From NCBI GenBank assembly GCA_001599815.1, contig BCIA01000002.1, positions 6,979,626 through 7,043,625 of the forward strand: a stretch of DNA of 64,000 bases, in the 5' to 3' direction. The notes under the pieces were generated by a model. That model was not told where the DNA came from. It saw only the letters and a list, made by a program, of their open reading frames with translations, and searched no databases. Positions 1 to 10,233 of this stretch are shown here, piece by piece (the stretch's first letter is position 1; every line of letters begins with the position of its first letter). The position numbers and the translations under genes were made by a program. Origin of the DNA: Furcasterigmium furcatum (taxonomy: Eukaryota; Ascomycota; Sordariomycetes; Glomerellales; Plectosphaerellaceae).

Positions 1-1
1 A

Positions 2-2917
2 GCTGGAGAAGACACGCAGCAGCAGTCACACCAAGCTCTCTGTGCTATGTTGCATACTCTGCTCTCACATGACCAGTCCTTGGTACATAAGCTTGACATC
101 AGCGCCTTTTTGGGCAGAGACCCTGCGTCCTTCACCAGCTCGGTGGAAAATCTGTGGCAAAATCTATGTGCTGCAGTTTCTTGTGTCAACAAGCAAGTCG
201 TTTGCATCATTGATGCCCTGGATGAATGCAACAAATCTTCCAGAGACCGTCTATGCCGTCTCTTGGCTTCTAACTTCGCCTCAACAAGCTCTTCTTCGGA
301 TCCATCCAAACAAACCTCCGACCGGCCGTCCAACCTCAAGTTCCTCGTCACGAGTCGCCCGTGGCCTGAACTAGATGTGGTTTTTAAATCTGTTCCGTCA
401 ATCAGGCTGCGAGGGGAAGATGAGGCAGAATACCTCACGCGAGACATCGGCCTCATGATCCAGTACAGAGTGGACGAGCTGAAGCGAACCTCCGCAATCT
501 CTGAGAAGGCAGGCGAGACACTGAAGAGGCAGCTTTTTGCAGGAGCCGACAAGACCTTTCTCTGGGCATCTCTCATTCTTGATGAAGTGGCTGTGATGCC
601 ATCACGCAGAATGAGTGCCATCGAGGATCTTCTGCGCCAGATGCCGTCAGACCTCAAGGAGCTCTACAAGAATGCGTTAACGAGCCTGCAGGCTGTAAGC
701 GCATCTGTGGCACTTCTAGAGATGCTGCTGGTTGCGAAAAGACCCCTCACTTTGGACGAAGTCAATATCGCCCTCAGTATCGATGCACATTCATCCACTC
801 TGGAGGCCCTGCAGAGCGATCTGGAACCAAATTCAGAATGGACGATCAAAAAGCTGGGTGGTTTCTTCGTTCGAATTTCTCACTCCAAGGTGCTACTCGT
901 CCATCAGACAGCCCGCGAGTTTCTTCTCACAGGCGCGGATGCCGGCATATCAAGCATCGACATACCACGAGCAAACAGCCGCCTGGCAGCCTCCTGTATC
1001 CATTTTCTCTTGCTTGACGGCCTCCCATCCCGCCAAGCAGAGATGCCAACCAACAGCAAAGAACGATCTGCTTCGAATGAAGCCTATTTGGCAACTGTAC
1101 CGCCGTGGTGCTCTGGTTTCTTCCAGTACTCCGTCACCAACTGGTTCTTTCATTTTGAAGACAACGCGTTGTCTCCAGAGTCGCCTGTCCACATCTGCGT
1201 GAGGAAACTCTGCGACACAGCCAGCATCTTCTTCTCAAATTGGTGGCCCTTCTTCGTTCACCCATTACCAGAGAGGAAACTTCGCATAGGACGCTGCGTG
1301 GAGTATGATGAATCAACTGCCCAGATCTGTCTTGTTCGCAATGATGCGCACTATGCTCACTTCGCGGCGTACTGGGGGGCGTCGGGGGTGGTGCGAGGGC
1401 TCATCGAAACAGGGTACTGTGCTATCACCGACGAGAACGAAGCCGAAGTCGACATTCTGACAATCACGGCCCATACCTCAAACGCAAGGCTTGTCAAATG
1501 GCTGCTAGGGAAGGTTGAACAGGATACGGCCATGCTTGGCAGTGCCTTTCTGGGTGCAGTGTCCCAAGGATCTTCAGATGTCGCTTCGATGCTCGTGGGC
1601 ACAGGCATCGATGTGAACGGCACATACAGGCTTGGCAGAAGAGATCATCCCCTGAGCGAGGGCACCCCCATTCGAAATCTCCTTGACGCTGCGAATCACC
1701 ATCACCAGCGGGCCACGCACAAGCTCGGCTTACTCTATGACCATGGTCTCATTCTGGAGGAGGCTCATATTATTGAGGCGGCATCAAGGGGTTTGGACGA
1801 ATATCTCAAGGTTCTCATCCTCCGCGATGGGCGTAGCATAGACGACCGTCTTCCTGGCCTCCAGCAAGCCTTTCAAGCCGCAACAACAGGAGGATGGCCG
1901 GATTGTCGTGCCGTGCTGTCGCGAAGTTTTCGGGACAAGCTCCAGGACATTCCTGGCGGGATCGAGATGGGACTCCGGGCGGCAACCAACCGGTTCTATG
2001 ATTTGTCTTCGGTCAACCACTTTCTTCAACAGGGTATTCGCGACTCGTCCGCGGAAGCGCTGTGCGGTGCTTGCGAGGCCACGGACGACGGGCTGTTGCG
2101 GAAGCTCCTGAGCACTCAAGAATACTCGCAGGCCCATTTAGACGCCGGGATCAACGCCTATATCGACAAGTCTGCAACAGATGACATACGCGCCTATGAG
2201 ACAGGAAGGTTATCTGCTGCGCTCGGGCCAGTCGCCTGTCAAGCACGACTTGCTGGTGCTGACGCGCCCCGACCCTTCAAATCTCTGCCTATCACGAGCG
2301 TGTTCGGCTCTGGTTACGACCAGAGGAATGCGGTTTTCGAAATACTCCTGGAGAAAGGAGCCAAAGCACGCTCTGACAAGTTCGCGCGGCTGGTGGCAAC
2401 GGTCATTCCAATGGACGAGGACTTTGCCATCTACCTGCTCGACAAAATACAGCTCCTTCAGGCGGAACCGAGTCTGCAGGCCACAGATTTTCTCACAATG
2501 GCTTGCTTCTGGGGTCATTTGGCCTTGGTAGAGAACTTGGTACAGAAAGCTCTGGATACAGCGTCGCCCTCGCAAGATGCCCAGGCTCTGCTGACGGCGA
2601 CGATATCAGGAAACCCTCGAGTGGTTGACTTTCTTTTGCAGAAGAACCGCGGGGATTCTAAAACCGCAGCTTTCTCGGAGGTGCAAGAGGCACTCAACCG
2701 GGACTCTTCAGGGACAAGCTCTCCGGCAGAGAAAGAAATGTCGATTCTTTGGTCAATAGTCATATCGGCCATTCCAGACCATCTCATCAGTGGCCAGGTC
2801 AGACTTGCTGACCTGGCTCGGGCGCTAGGGTATCGGGATATAGAGTGCTTGCTGGAAGAGGCAGAGTCACAAGGAGAAGATGGCGGTCCCGGCAACAACT
2901 CGAACGGCCAGGGCTGA
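2..2917 (+). CDS. NACHT-domain NLR-like (STAND) protein with degenerate ankyrin repeats, 5' end outside window
   Basis: The reading frame is open from base 2, ahead of the first ATG at 47, so the start and the Walker A loop lie upstream of the window. About 971 residues are visible. A Walker B strand with the acidic signature IIDALDEC lies near visible residue 70, followed by a sensor-like LVTSRPWPE, as in fungal NACHT NTPases. A helical segment with HQTAREFLL resembles the linker after NACHT. The C-terminal half has irregular ankyrin-like helical pairs, such as ARLVKWLLGK and HLALVENLVQ, too degenerate to count. Fungal STAND proteins of this build act in non-self recognition and regulated cell death; that role is inferred here. 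No intron is needed in the visible part. NACHT family and partial status are certain; the trigger and the N-terminal effector domain are unknown. Confidence 0.85.
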   Translation, partial: AGEDTQQQSHQALCAMLHTLLSHDQSLVHKLDISAFLGRDPASFTSSVENLWQNLCAAVSCVNKQVVCIIDALDECNKSSRDRLCRLLASNFASTSSSSDPSKQTSDRPSNLKFLVTSRPWPELDVVFKSVPSIRLRGEDEAEYLTRDIGLMIQYRVDELKRTSAISEKAGETLKRQLFAGADKTFLWASLILDEVAVMPSRRMSAIEDLLRQMPSDLKELYKNALTSLQAVSASVALLEMLLVAKRPLTLDEVNIALSIDAHSSTLEALQSDLEPNSEWTIKKLGGFFVRISHSKVLLVHQTAREFLLTGADAGISSIDIPRANSRLAASCIHFLLLDGLPSRQAEMPTNSKERSASNEAYLATVPPWCSGFFQYSVTNWFFHFEDNALSPESPVHICVRKLCDTASIFFSNWWPFFVHPLPERKLRIGRCVEYDESTAQICLVRNDAHYAHFAAYWGASGVVRGLIETGYCAITDENEAEVDILTITAHTSNARLVKWLLGKVEQDTAMLGSAFLGAVSQGSSDVASMLVGTGIDVNGTYRLGRRDHPLSEGTPIRNLLDAANHHHQRATHKLGLLYDHGLILEEAHIIEAASRGLDEYLKVLILRDGRSIDDRLPGLQQAFQAATTGGWPDCRAVLSRSFRDKLQDIPGGIEMGLRAATNRFYDLSSVNHFLQQGIRDSSAEALCGACEATDDGLLRKLLSTQEYSQAHLDAGINAYIDKSATDDIRAYETGRLSAALGPVACQARLAGADAPRPFKSLPITSVFGSGYDQRNAVFEILLEKGAKARSDKFARLVATVIPMDEDFAIYLLDKIQLLQAEPSLQATDFLTMACFWGHLALVENLVQKALDTASPSQDAQALLTATISGNPRVVDFLLQKNRGDSKTAAFSEVQEALNRDSSGTSSPAEKEMSILWSIVISAIPDHLISGQVRLADLARALGYRDIECLLEEAESQGEDGGPGNNSNGQG

Positions 2918-3420
2918 GCTCCGAATTTTGGAAAAGATCACCAGTCACATACAGATAATCCAAATAGGTGCTTGACTTACACGTAGAGAGTTGCGTGACC
3001 TCTAGATTGTTGATCTCTCGTTGACTCGGGGGAGCTCGGAAAGAACTTAGTGAGACCTGTTGATGAAACCTTGACTATCATGGTAATTATTCTGGTAATA
3101 CGAGTATGGAGAGAAACGGGAAAGTATCATCTGGCGGCGCCGACAAGAAACGCGTCGAAGACGGAGTGTGTTCCATGTCGTGTCAAGGTCCAATGAGTGC
3201 GTGCTTTTCGGTACTTGCTCAGCAATGGCGTCATCCCCACTGACAAATCAGGCCCACATCACGAAGATTCTTCAGCAAATGCGGAAGCAGATGGTGCTGA
3301 CTTATCGAGACAATAGCTCCATCGGATTGGCAGTAGCTCCGTCGTAATCATGGTGCAGCGTCCAGCTCCTCATCATCCATTTAAACTACCATACCACCCC
3401 GCACTCCTGCATCCCTCCCA
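2918..3420. other. Intergenic, NLR-like gene to thioredoxin
   Basis: There is no coding frame with family support. The stretch holds the 3' flank of the NACHT gene and the presumed promoter of the thioredoxin gene. I see no repeat or RNA gene. Confidence 0.5.
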
Positions 3421-4087
3421 ATGTCGTGCAGTATTGTATCACGCACTTTGCGACCGTGTCTGACCTCACCCTTCCGGCTACGACCTACGACTTCGATCAG
3501 GCACTTTAGCGCATCATCAAGCAAAATGAGTGCTCCCGGCGCGAGTCTCTTCCACCTCCGAACGTATGCATTCATTCCATCTCAACGCCGCCTCTGCCCC
3601 AGCCCGAGCATACCCAGTTAACCAGCCAATTCGCAGCCCGGAGCAATTCTACGGGGTTCTCAAGGGCGAAACAGTCACCCTCAAAGCACCTGCTGGCGAG
3701 GCCGAAGCCGAGGCCGAGTCGAGGACAATTCCTTCTAGGCCGTACACGGTTGTCGACTGCTTTGCCGATTGGTGCGGACCTTGCAAGGCCATCGCTCCTC
3801 AGTTCCAGAAGTAAGAGAATACCCCGCGACCGCTTGCTTCGCGTTCGGCACAGGGTTGTCTAACCATCTCCGTCCGTTTTAGGTGGTCCGACGACCCCGA
3901 GTACAACGAGAAGATCAACTTTGTCAAGATCGACGTCGACGAGCTCGCCGGCGTGGCCCAAGAACTCGGCATCCGCGCCATGCCCACGTTCGTGTTCTTC
4001 AAGAACGGCGAGAAGGTCGAGAGCGTCCTTGGAGCCAACCCCCCTGCCATCAAGAAGGCCCTCGACAAGTACAAGGCCGAGGCCTAG
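3421..4087 (+). CDS. Thioredoxin, probably mitochondrial
   Basis: A disulfide reductase of the thioredoxin fold. The catalytic WCGPCK follows FAD, and the second exon carries the cis-proline loop (RAMPTFVFFKNG). A firm intron lies at 3811-3882 (GTAAGA to TTTTAG); it restores K-W-S-D across the junction, and the frame ends at 4087. The 5' end is ambiguous. ATG 3421 opens an Arg/Ser-rich stretch (SRTLRP, SIRHFSASS) that looks like a mitochondrial presequence, but this is in a different frame from the thioredoxin body (NQPIRSPEQF), so one more intron is needed. Candidate introns are 3530-3602, 3530-3617 and 3564-3636. The first two keep the conserved QPIxSPEQF segment but use a weak GTGCTC donor. 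An Ala/Glu-rich insert before the active site (AGEAEAEAESR) is unusual. Confidence 0.8.
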
Positions 4088-4689
4088 GCATGCCAGGACA
4101 CTCCCGCCGCGTGAAAGCGGGTGACATGGCCGACTATACCCTGCCCGGCCGATCTCCTCCGAGTATCTTCCCACCGCGATCTTTGCCAACAAATGAGATT
4201 TAGAGGGATATCTGCTGTCAAATCCGTACAAGGCCTTCCGTTTCTTGGATAAACGGCCGTATCAGGTAGCGCAACACGTATATCATTAATTTTTGGAAAG
4301 TACACTGCCGAGATGCACCCGTTGTTGTCCTCTCAGAACTAGTGTGTCGTCGGAAGTCTCACAGAAGCTTCACGGCTTCATCCGCCGCGAGGAGTCATTT
4401 GACTCCTTGCTATCACGCCCGCTCTCGAGCAGTACTCGCCTCGCCTAAGTCTTCCCTTTGCTTTGGACTGGCTGATGTTGTCAACATAGGCTATGCCGAA
4501 CCCACATCGACTGTTTCGGTTTGTGGCGGACGGGTAAGTGACCACCCTCGTGCTGGGCTTGCCTCAAGGTTCGTGTGGGCTTCAGAAACGTTTGTGGCTG
4601 GAGGCTATCGCAGCAAGATAAAATGGCGGCCCAACATTTCTTCCCAGCTGCTCGGTGCTCGCGACCTCGTCGGACGGTCACCGCAACTC
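4088..4689. other. Intergenic, thioredoxin to metallophosphoesterase
   Basis: This holds the thioredoxin 3' flank and the phosphoesterase 5' flank. The phosphoesterase frame stays open back to about 4342 but contains no ATG before 4690, and its translation there has no family character. I read it as leader sequence. Confidence 0.5.
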
Positions 4690-5607
4690 ATGGACCGCAT
4701 CAAAACCCGTGTCTTTTGCCTCGCTGACACGCACGGCAGGGGTCTGGAAACGACTCCTCAGTGCTGCTTCGACGTTGTCCTTCACTGCGGAGATCTCACC
4801 ACTGCCTCGGAGCTCACCGAGTTTCGTTCCGCCATCGAGTTGTTGAAAACACTGGACGCCCCTCTGAAGCTCGTCATCCCCGGGAACCATGATGCCACCT
4901 TGGACCCCGAGTACTGCCGTTCTATGGCTCTTGGCTCTGACGAGGAGACATACGGATCCCGAGGGGGTGTGTGTCAGCTTTTCCAGGATGCCAGGGAGTC
5001 CGGGATCATGCTCTTATCGACGGGCATACACAGGCTCCGACTGGAAAACGGAGCCTTACTGACCATCTACGCCAATCCATACACGCCGTCTGCCGTGTGT
5101 GATAAAGGGTTTCAGTACTCGCCCGGACTGGGCTTCTGGCATTTCCTGGACCTGGACGAACCGGTGGACGTTGTCATGAGCCACGGCCCTCCTCACGGCA
5201 TTCTGGACTGGAACTACAACGCATGTAGCGCAGGATGCCCGCACCTGCTGGAAACAATCGCCCGGACGCGGCCTTTGCTCCATGTTTTCGGACATGTCCA
5301 CGAAGATTGGGGCGCGAAGTACGTCGTCTGGGAAGAGAATTCCGGCTGCTACAGGATGCACCCAGGCCGATCCAGGCGGATCAGAAAACGGATGGACTTC
5401 GCAAACATGGGACGGGAGGGGGAGCGGCAGCGACAGCTATGTCTCCAGCGCGGATATGAGTTCACAAGGCACTGCCATGACGACGAGATGCCGCTCGACG
5501 GCAGGAGAAACGCGACTCTCTTCGTTAATGCGGCTGTGGAGGGTTCGAGTCGAAGGAGAAGGCGGCAAACCCCTTGGGTGGTGGAATTGGAGCTCCCTGC
5601 GGCATGA
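4690..5607 (+). CDS. Calcineurin-like metallophosphoesterase, MPPED-like
   Basis: A single-exon protein of 305 residues. The metal-ligand blocks of the calcineurin-like phosphoesterase fold appear in order: LADTHGR near residue 11, HCGDLT, PGNHD near residue 62, MSHGPPHG and FGHVHED. The arrangement resembles the MPPED1/MPPED2 group and fungal metallophosphoesterase domain proteins, which hydrolyse phosphomonoesters or diesters with two metal ions; the natural substrate is unknown. ATG 4690 is the first methionine in the frame and sits just before the first metal-binding block. The C-terminus is basic (SSRRRRRQT). No signal peptide is visible, so a cytosolic location is likely. Confidence 0.85.
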   Translation: MDRIKTRVFCLADTHGRGLETTPQCCFDVVLHCGDLTTASELTEFRSAIELLKTLDAPLKLVIPGNHDATLDPEYCRSMALGSDEETYGSRGGVCQLFQDARESGIMLLSTGIHRLRLENGALLTIYANPYTPSAVCDKGFQYSPGLGFWHFLDLDEPVDVVMSHGPPHGILDWNYNACSAGCPHLLETIARTRPLLHVFGHVHEDWGAKYVVWEENSGCYRMHPGRSRRIRKRMDFANMGREGERQRQLCLQRGYEFTRHCHDDEMPLDGRRNATLFVNAAVEGSSRRRRRQTPWVVELELPAA

Positions 5608-6030
5608 TGCAAGTAGCTGGCATTGGATTCATATAACGTATCGGGTTGAACCTTTGGTCTTGCAAGCTTATCTGTTGCCTTTGACTCGTATGATTGTTAG
5701 GAGGTTGCGCTTGGCTTCGGCTCCCGTCGCGACCGAAACCCCGCTGCCCCTCCATGCTCGGTGTGCGGATACACATTATTATTGGACCGCTGGCAGTAGA
5801 CGTCGGCTACCGGCTACCGGCTACTTACTTACACACACGGGTCGGTCCCTTGTATGGTACGCCTTTGGGGAACAAAGCAGCAGTCCTTATCGCGGGATTG
5901 GATGTGAACGCCGCGGGGTCTGGGGGTCCTGATCTGGGCCCCGAGTCTGAATACAAATGACACGCCAGATCATCCTGAACCTCTGATACTACCTGCTGAG
6001 ACATTTTCATCCAGAATTCATACTGCGAAA
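5608..6030. other. Intergenic with three tandem copies of CGGCTAC
   Basis: This is the 3' flank of the phosphoesterase and the promoter side of the D-amino-acid oxidase. Positions 5804-5824 hold three exact tandem copies of the heptamer CGGCTAC, followed by TTACTTAC. No gene is seen. Confidence 0.6.
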
Positions 6031-7279
6031 ATGCCGAACATCGTTGTCATTGGGTGAGTTGTCAGGGCAGGACAGGCAGAACGGGATCCCGCTGACCTGG
6101 TTCCAGCGCTGGCGTGAGCGGCCTCACCACGGCCTTGCTGCTGGCGAGGGACAAGTCCAACTCGGTCACCATCGTTTCCAAGCACATGCCCGGCGACTAT
6201 GACATCGAGTACACCTCGCCCTGGGCCGGAGCCAACGTTTTGCCGTAAGAGAAGACCAAATAGTCCTCCGTCCGTTTCGGGCACTGATGATTCACGCCCA
6301 TGCAGCATGTTGGATGAAAGCAACAGCCGGTGGGAGAGGCGGACATGGCCTGAGCTGTACCGCCTCGCCAGGGAGGTTCCTGAGGCTGGCATCCATCCAC
6401 AGCGTGGGTACCCCTGCCTCCCCGACCTCGACGACGTGACACTGATACCTAGGAGCCGCTCTGGTCTACCGCCGCCATAAGGACCTGGAGGGTGAAATTT
6501 CGTCCTTCGATGGCATGTTCCGCAAGGACCCGTGGTTCAAGGACATGTTCACTGACTACCGGGAGCTCGATGCCAGCGAGCTCCCCGCCGGCGCCGACTC
6601 GGGCTGCAGGTTCGGGTCCATCTGCATCAACACGGCGCTCTACCTGCCGTGGCTTGTCGGGCAGTGCCGCAAGGAGGGAGCCGAGGTCAAGCGGAAGACG
6701 CTCTCGCACATCCACGAGGCCAAGGGGCTGCACCACTCGGGCAAGCCGGCGGACATCATCGTCAATGCCTCGGGGCTGCTGGCCTACAAGCTCGGCGGCG
6801 TCGAGGACGCCACGATGTCTCCCGCCCGGGGCCAGATCGTGGTGGTACGGAACGAGACGAGAGAGATGAGGGTCATCAGCGGCACCGATGATGTCGCCAC
6901 CGATGTCTGCTACATGATGCAGCGGGCGGCCGGCGGCGGGACGATCCTGGGCGGGACGTACGACAAGGGCAACTGGGAATCGAATCCTGATCCCAACATT
7001 GCGTTGCGCATCATGAAGCGGGCCGTTGCGCTGAACCCCGCGCTGACTAACGGCAAGGGCATCGAGGCGCTAGATGTCATTCGTCATGGCGTCGGTCTGA
7101 GGCCCTGGAGGAAGGACGGTGTGAGAATTGAGACGGACCGGAGCCTCTTCGACGATGGCACGCCCGTCATTCACAACTACGGCCATGCCGGATGGGGATA
7201 TCAGGGGTCGTATGGGTGTGCGGAGCGGGTGCTTGAGCTGGCTGATGAGCTGAAGCGGGATGTAAAGGCGAAGCTCTGA
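6031..7279 (+). CDS. D-amino-acid oxidase, FAD-dependent, peroxisomal
   Basis: Oxidatively deaminates D-amino acids to 2-oxo acids, ammonia and H2O2. Four exons: 6031-6053, 6107-6244, 6306-6403, 6453-7279, giving 361 residues. The first junction rebuilds the dinucleotide-binding GAGVSGL from VIG plus GAGVSG. Other family marks are SPWAGANVLP, NASGLLAYKLGG, RGQIVVVRN, the substrate-site RHGVGLRPWR and the FAD-binding HNYGHAGWGYQGSYG. The protein ends in AKL, a type 1 peroxisomal targeting tripeptide, fitting an H2O2-producing oxidase. The length is normal for fungal DAAO. All three introns have GTRNGN donors and CAG/TAG acceptors and fall where the protein alignment needs them. D-aspartate oxidase is the close alternative; substrate choice cannot be read from sequence. 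Confidence 0.92.
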
Positions 7280-7536
7280 GCGGCCAAGATTGATGAATCC
7301 GTAGTTTGAATCTAGTAATGACCCCTGAGTTAAGACTTCAAGATATCGCAGGCGCATCAGACATCGAACAGTGCGGGATTACAGTGCAAGGTCCCATATA
7401 TCCACGTGGACTGTCCAATTCGCACGGCCCTCTCTTGGCTCTCTTGGCAGCACCACCGCCAGCATCTTTTCCAATTGGGGATCCAACGCGAACTTGAACT
7501 TGTCCTTCCCATCTGACCACCACCCCGAAACAGAAA

Positions 7537-8975
7537 ATGGCAGGCCGTCAACCAGCGCAGGCCAAGTCGGCCTTTGGCCAGCTCGTCGACATTGCCAATG
7601 GGCGCCACAAGCTGTCGCTCCTCATTCCTTTGGCGCTTGTCGCATTCGACGCTCTCTTGTGCATTGCGGTCATTCTGAAGGTGCCCTGTAAGACCGCCCG
7701 ACTGCACCATGAATGCACCCTTTTGTGGCGGGACTAATCGGATGATCAGACACGGAGATCGACTGGAAGGCATACATGCAGCAGGTCGAGCAGTTCGTCG
7801 GCGGCCAGCGCGACTACACCAAGATCTCCGGCGACACGGGCCCCCTGGTCTACCCGGCCGCGCACCTCTACATCTACACGGCCCTGTACTACGTGACCGA
7901 CAAAGGCCAGAACATCCTCCTGGCGCAGTGCATCTTTGCCGTCATCTACCTGGCCACCGTTTCGACGGTCATGGCGGTCTACTGGCAAGGAAAGGCAAGT
8001 CCCGTGGCAACCCATCCGCGTGAAGAAGCCCAAGCTTACGTGGTGTACCTCCAGGCCCCCCCTTACATCCTTCCCCTCCTCGTCCTCTCGAAACGCCTGC
8101 ATAGTATCTTCATCCTCCGATGCTTCAACGACGGCCTCGCGACCCTGTTCCTATGGCTCGCCATATACTTCATCCAGCGTCGCAACTGGGCCGTGGGCTC
8201 GCTGCTGTTCAGCTGGGGCGTCGGCATCAAGATGTCCCTCCTGCTCGCCCTCCCGGCCGTCGCCGTAGTCTTCTTCCTCGGAAGAGGGCTTCACGGAAGC
8301 CTCAAGCTCGCCTGGCTCATGGCCCAGGTCCAGGTTGCCATCGCCGTGCCGTTCTGGGGCCCCGGCATCCGCGGCTACCTCGGGCGCGCGTTCGAGCTGT
8401 CCCGGCAGTTCCTCTACAAATGGACGGTCAACTGGCGGTTCGTGCCCGAGGAGACGTTCTTGAGCAGGGGTTTCTCTATTGCGTTGCTGGTGGGCCATGC
8501 CAGCGTCCTGACGCTCTTCATCCTCACGAGATGGCTGCAGCCCGCGCAGAAGTCCCTGTCCGACATGATCCCGGCCTTCCTGAAGGCCAAGTCGCCGTTT
8601 ACGCCTCTGGAAGAGATCATGGTCTCCGGCTATGTGACGGCGAAATTCAGCACGACGACCATCCTCTCGGCCAACCTCATCGGCCTCTTGTTCGCCAGAT
8701 CGCTCCACTACCAGTTCTACGCGTACCTCGCCTGGGCGACGCCGTACCTGCTGTGGCGCAGCGGCCTTCCCTTTCCCCTCATTTATGCCGCGTGGGGATT
8801 GCAGGAATGGGCATGGAACGTGTATCCCAGCACGGATGCCAGCTCTGGTGTTGTTGTCGGTGTGATGGCATTCACGGTTGTGGCGGTGTGGTTCGGCACG
8901 GCAAACGAAGAGCTCGAAGTTGCGCCGCTTCCTCGTCCGCCGACGGTCAAGAAGATCCAGCGAAAGGAGCGGTGA
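7537..8975 (+). CDS. ALG3: Dol-P-Man:Man5GlcNAc2-PP-Dol alpha-1,3-mannosyltransferase
   Basis: Adds the first dolichol-phosphate-mannose-derived mannose to the lipid-linked oligosaccharide on the lumenal side of the ER. Exons 7537-7687, 7750-7994 and 8055-8975 give 438 residues. Family signatures are YTEIDWKAYM, GDTGPLVYPAAHLYIY, KRLHSIFILRCFND and a polytopic membrane body. The first intron is GTAAGA to TCAG and rebuilds the Tyr of YTEIDW. The second (7995-8054, 60 bases) starts with GCAAGT rather than GT and has no stop in frame; removing it joins WQGK to APPYILPLL, the contiguous family sequence. The stop lies 17 bases from the stop of the convergent EIF1AD-like gene. Confidence 0.93.
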
Positions 8976-8992
8976 TGCGGCGTGTAGCCGGC

Positions 8993-9464
8993 TTAACGCT
9001 CGTCTTCGGAGTCGGACGGGGGCAGCTTTCCCACGGTGGAGTCCTCGTCATCCTCGTCGTCGAGGCCGCTGTTCTTGACGAACTCCTTGGGCCTGCCGGA
9101 GAGAGTGTCAGCGAGAGCATTGGGTCTGGCGAACGCAACTCGGGGAGTCTTACCAGTACGGCTGCTTGCGCCATGCCTTTTCATCGCCCACCACGTTCAC
9201 GATCTCGCCAACTACACGGCCGGTCTGGTCGGCTTCCGGGTACCGCTGCGCAAGCACGTAACCGCCGCGCTTGATCCAGACGGTGTTTCGGAAACGCTGG
9301 GCGAGCTCGAGGAGGATCTCCGCTTCGGTGGGGAGACGGCAGAGATAGAGGTTGTTCCCCTCCGCCTTGACGACCCGGACGAGCGATTGGTTGGGCTCCA
9401 GAGCATTGGGGGGCGTCGTGGCCTCGGCCGTGGCCGCGACGATGCTGCGCTTGGGTCGCGCCAT
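8993..9464 (-). CDS. EIF1AD: EIF1AD-like S1/eIF1A-fold RNA-binding protein
   Basis: Exons are 9154-9464 and 8993-9092 on the minus strand, with an intron 9093-9153 (GTAAGA to GGCAG), giving 136 residues. The core is an eIF1A-like OB fold: LVRVVKAEGNNLYLC, then RFRNTVWIKRGGYVLAQRY, matching the EIF1AD group (IVRVLRTPGNNLHEV and KNIWIKRGDFLIV). The tail is acidic (DDEDDEDSTVG, SDSEDER), as in EIF1AD proteins. The exact role is not settled in the family; RNA binding linked to small-subunit or nuclear functions is likely. The gene is convergent with ALG3. Confidence 0.85.
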
Positions 9465-10233
9465 GATTGATGAATGAGTTTGCGAGAATGGAAATTTTTC
9501 CGGGGTGCGGCAGCTCCCGCAGAGAAGATGTTTTGGCGGGTTTGGCGGGGTAGCTTCCGTACCTCGATAGCTGCACAAAACGCGGGGCACTGCCCCACTT
9601 GATGAATTGCGCTGCCTTGTGTTGTGTAGGTACTGTGAGACAGGCCAGTTTCTCAACACTAAGAACGGTCGCCGCTGTGCTACATCACGGAGACAGTCCT
9701 GTACTAAAATTATCGGGGAAAAGACAAGGTATTATCCGGGGGTCAGGCATAGACTGTCACTCAGACAGTCGATCTACATAACTACTTAGGTAGTGAGAGA
9801 TAAGTCAAGTGAGGTAGTCAAGACTCAGCTCTCGTATAGAGGATTTAAGCCTCAGACGAAGATAGCGGTAAACACCGACTTTATGGATGTTTGGCGCGCC
9901 CTCGCGGGCGTTATCAGTCCTTGATCTTTCGAGGACAAGGGTGCTCGGTTAATATTTACCCGAACACCATGCCTGTGCGCAAAGAAAGGCAGCCACCTCA
10001 AGATAGCTCCAGAATCAACCAAAGAGCCACACTGAACTGACTCTTTGCGCTAGCAATAAATTCCAATGCCCTACTCTTAATCTCGACTGTTGTGCTGGGA
10101 GAACGCTATAAGAGACCGCTATATTCACCTCGAATACACATACCATTCATCTCATCCAAGCTTCTCAACCTTCAAACCCCTCGGTAATATCATCCTTACA
10201 TTCGACTCTTTGACCCCTTCCTTCCAGGCCAAA
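9465..10233. other. Intergenic with TATA-like element upstream of the small secreted protein gene
   Basis: Between the divergent starts of the EIF1AD-like gene and the secreted protein gene. A TATA-like CTATAAGA lies at about 10106-10113, roughly 125 bases before ATG 10234, and the leader after it is rich in C and T (CTCATCCAAGCTTCTC). No coding frame or RNA gene is supported. Confidence 0.5.

Noticed and set aside
4342..4689. N-terminal extension of the metallophosphoesterase
   Set aside because: No ATG before 4690 and no family character in the extension.
8120..9274. 384-residue frame overlapping ALG3
   Set aside because: A frame shadow in GC-rich DNA; ALG3 explains the same bases with family motifs.
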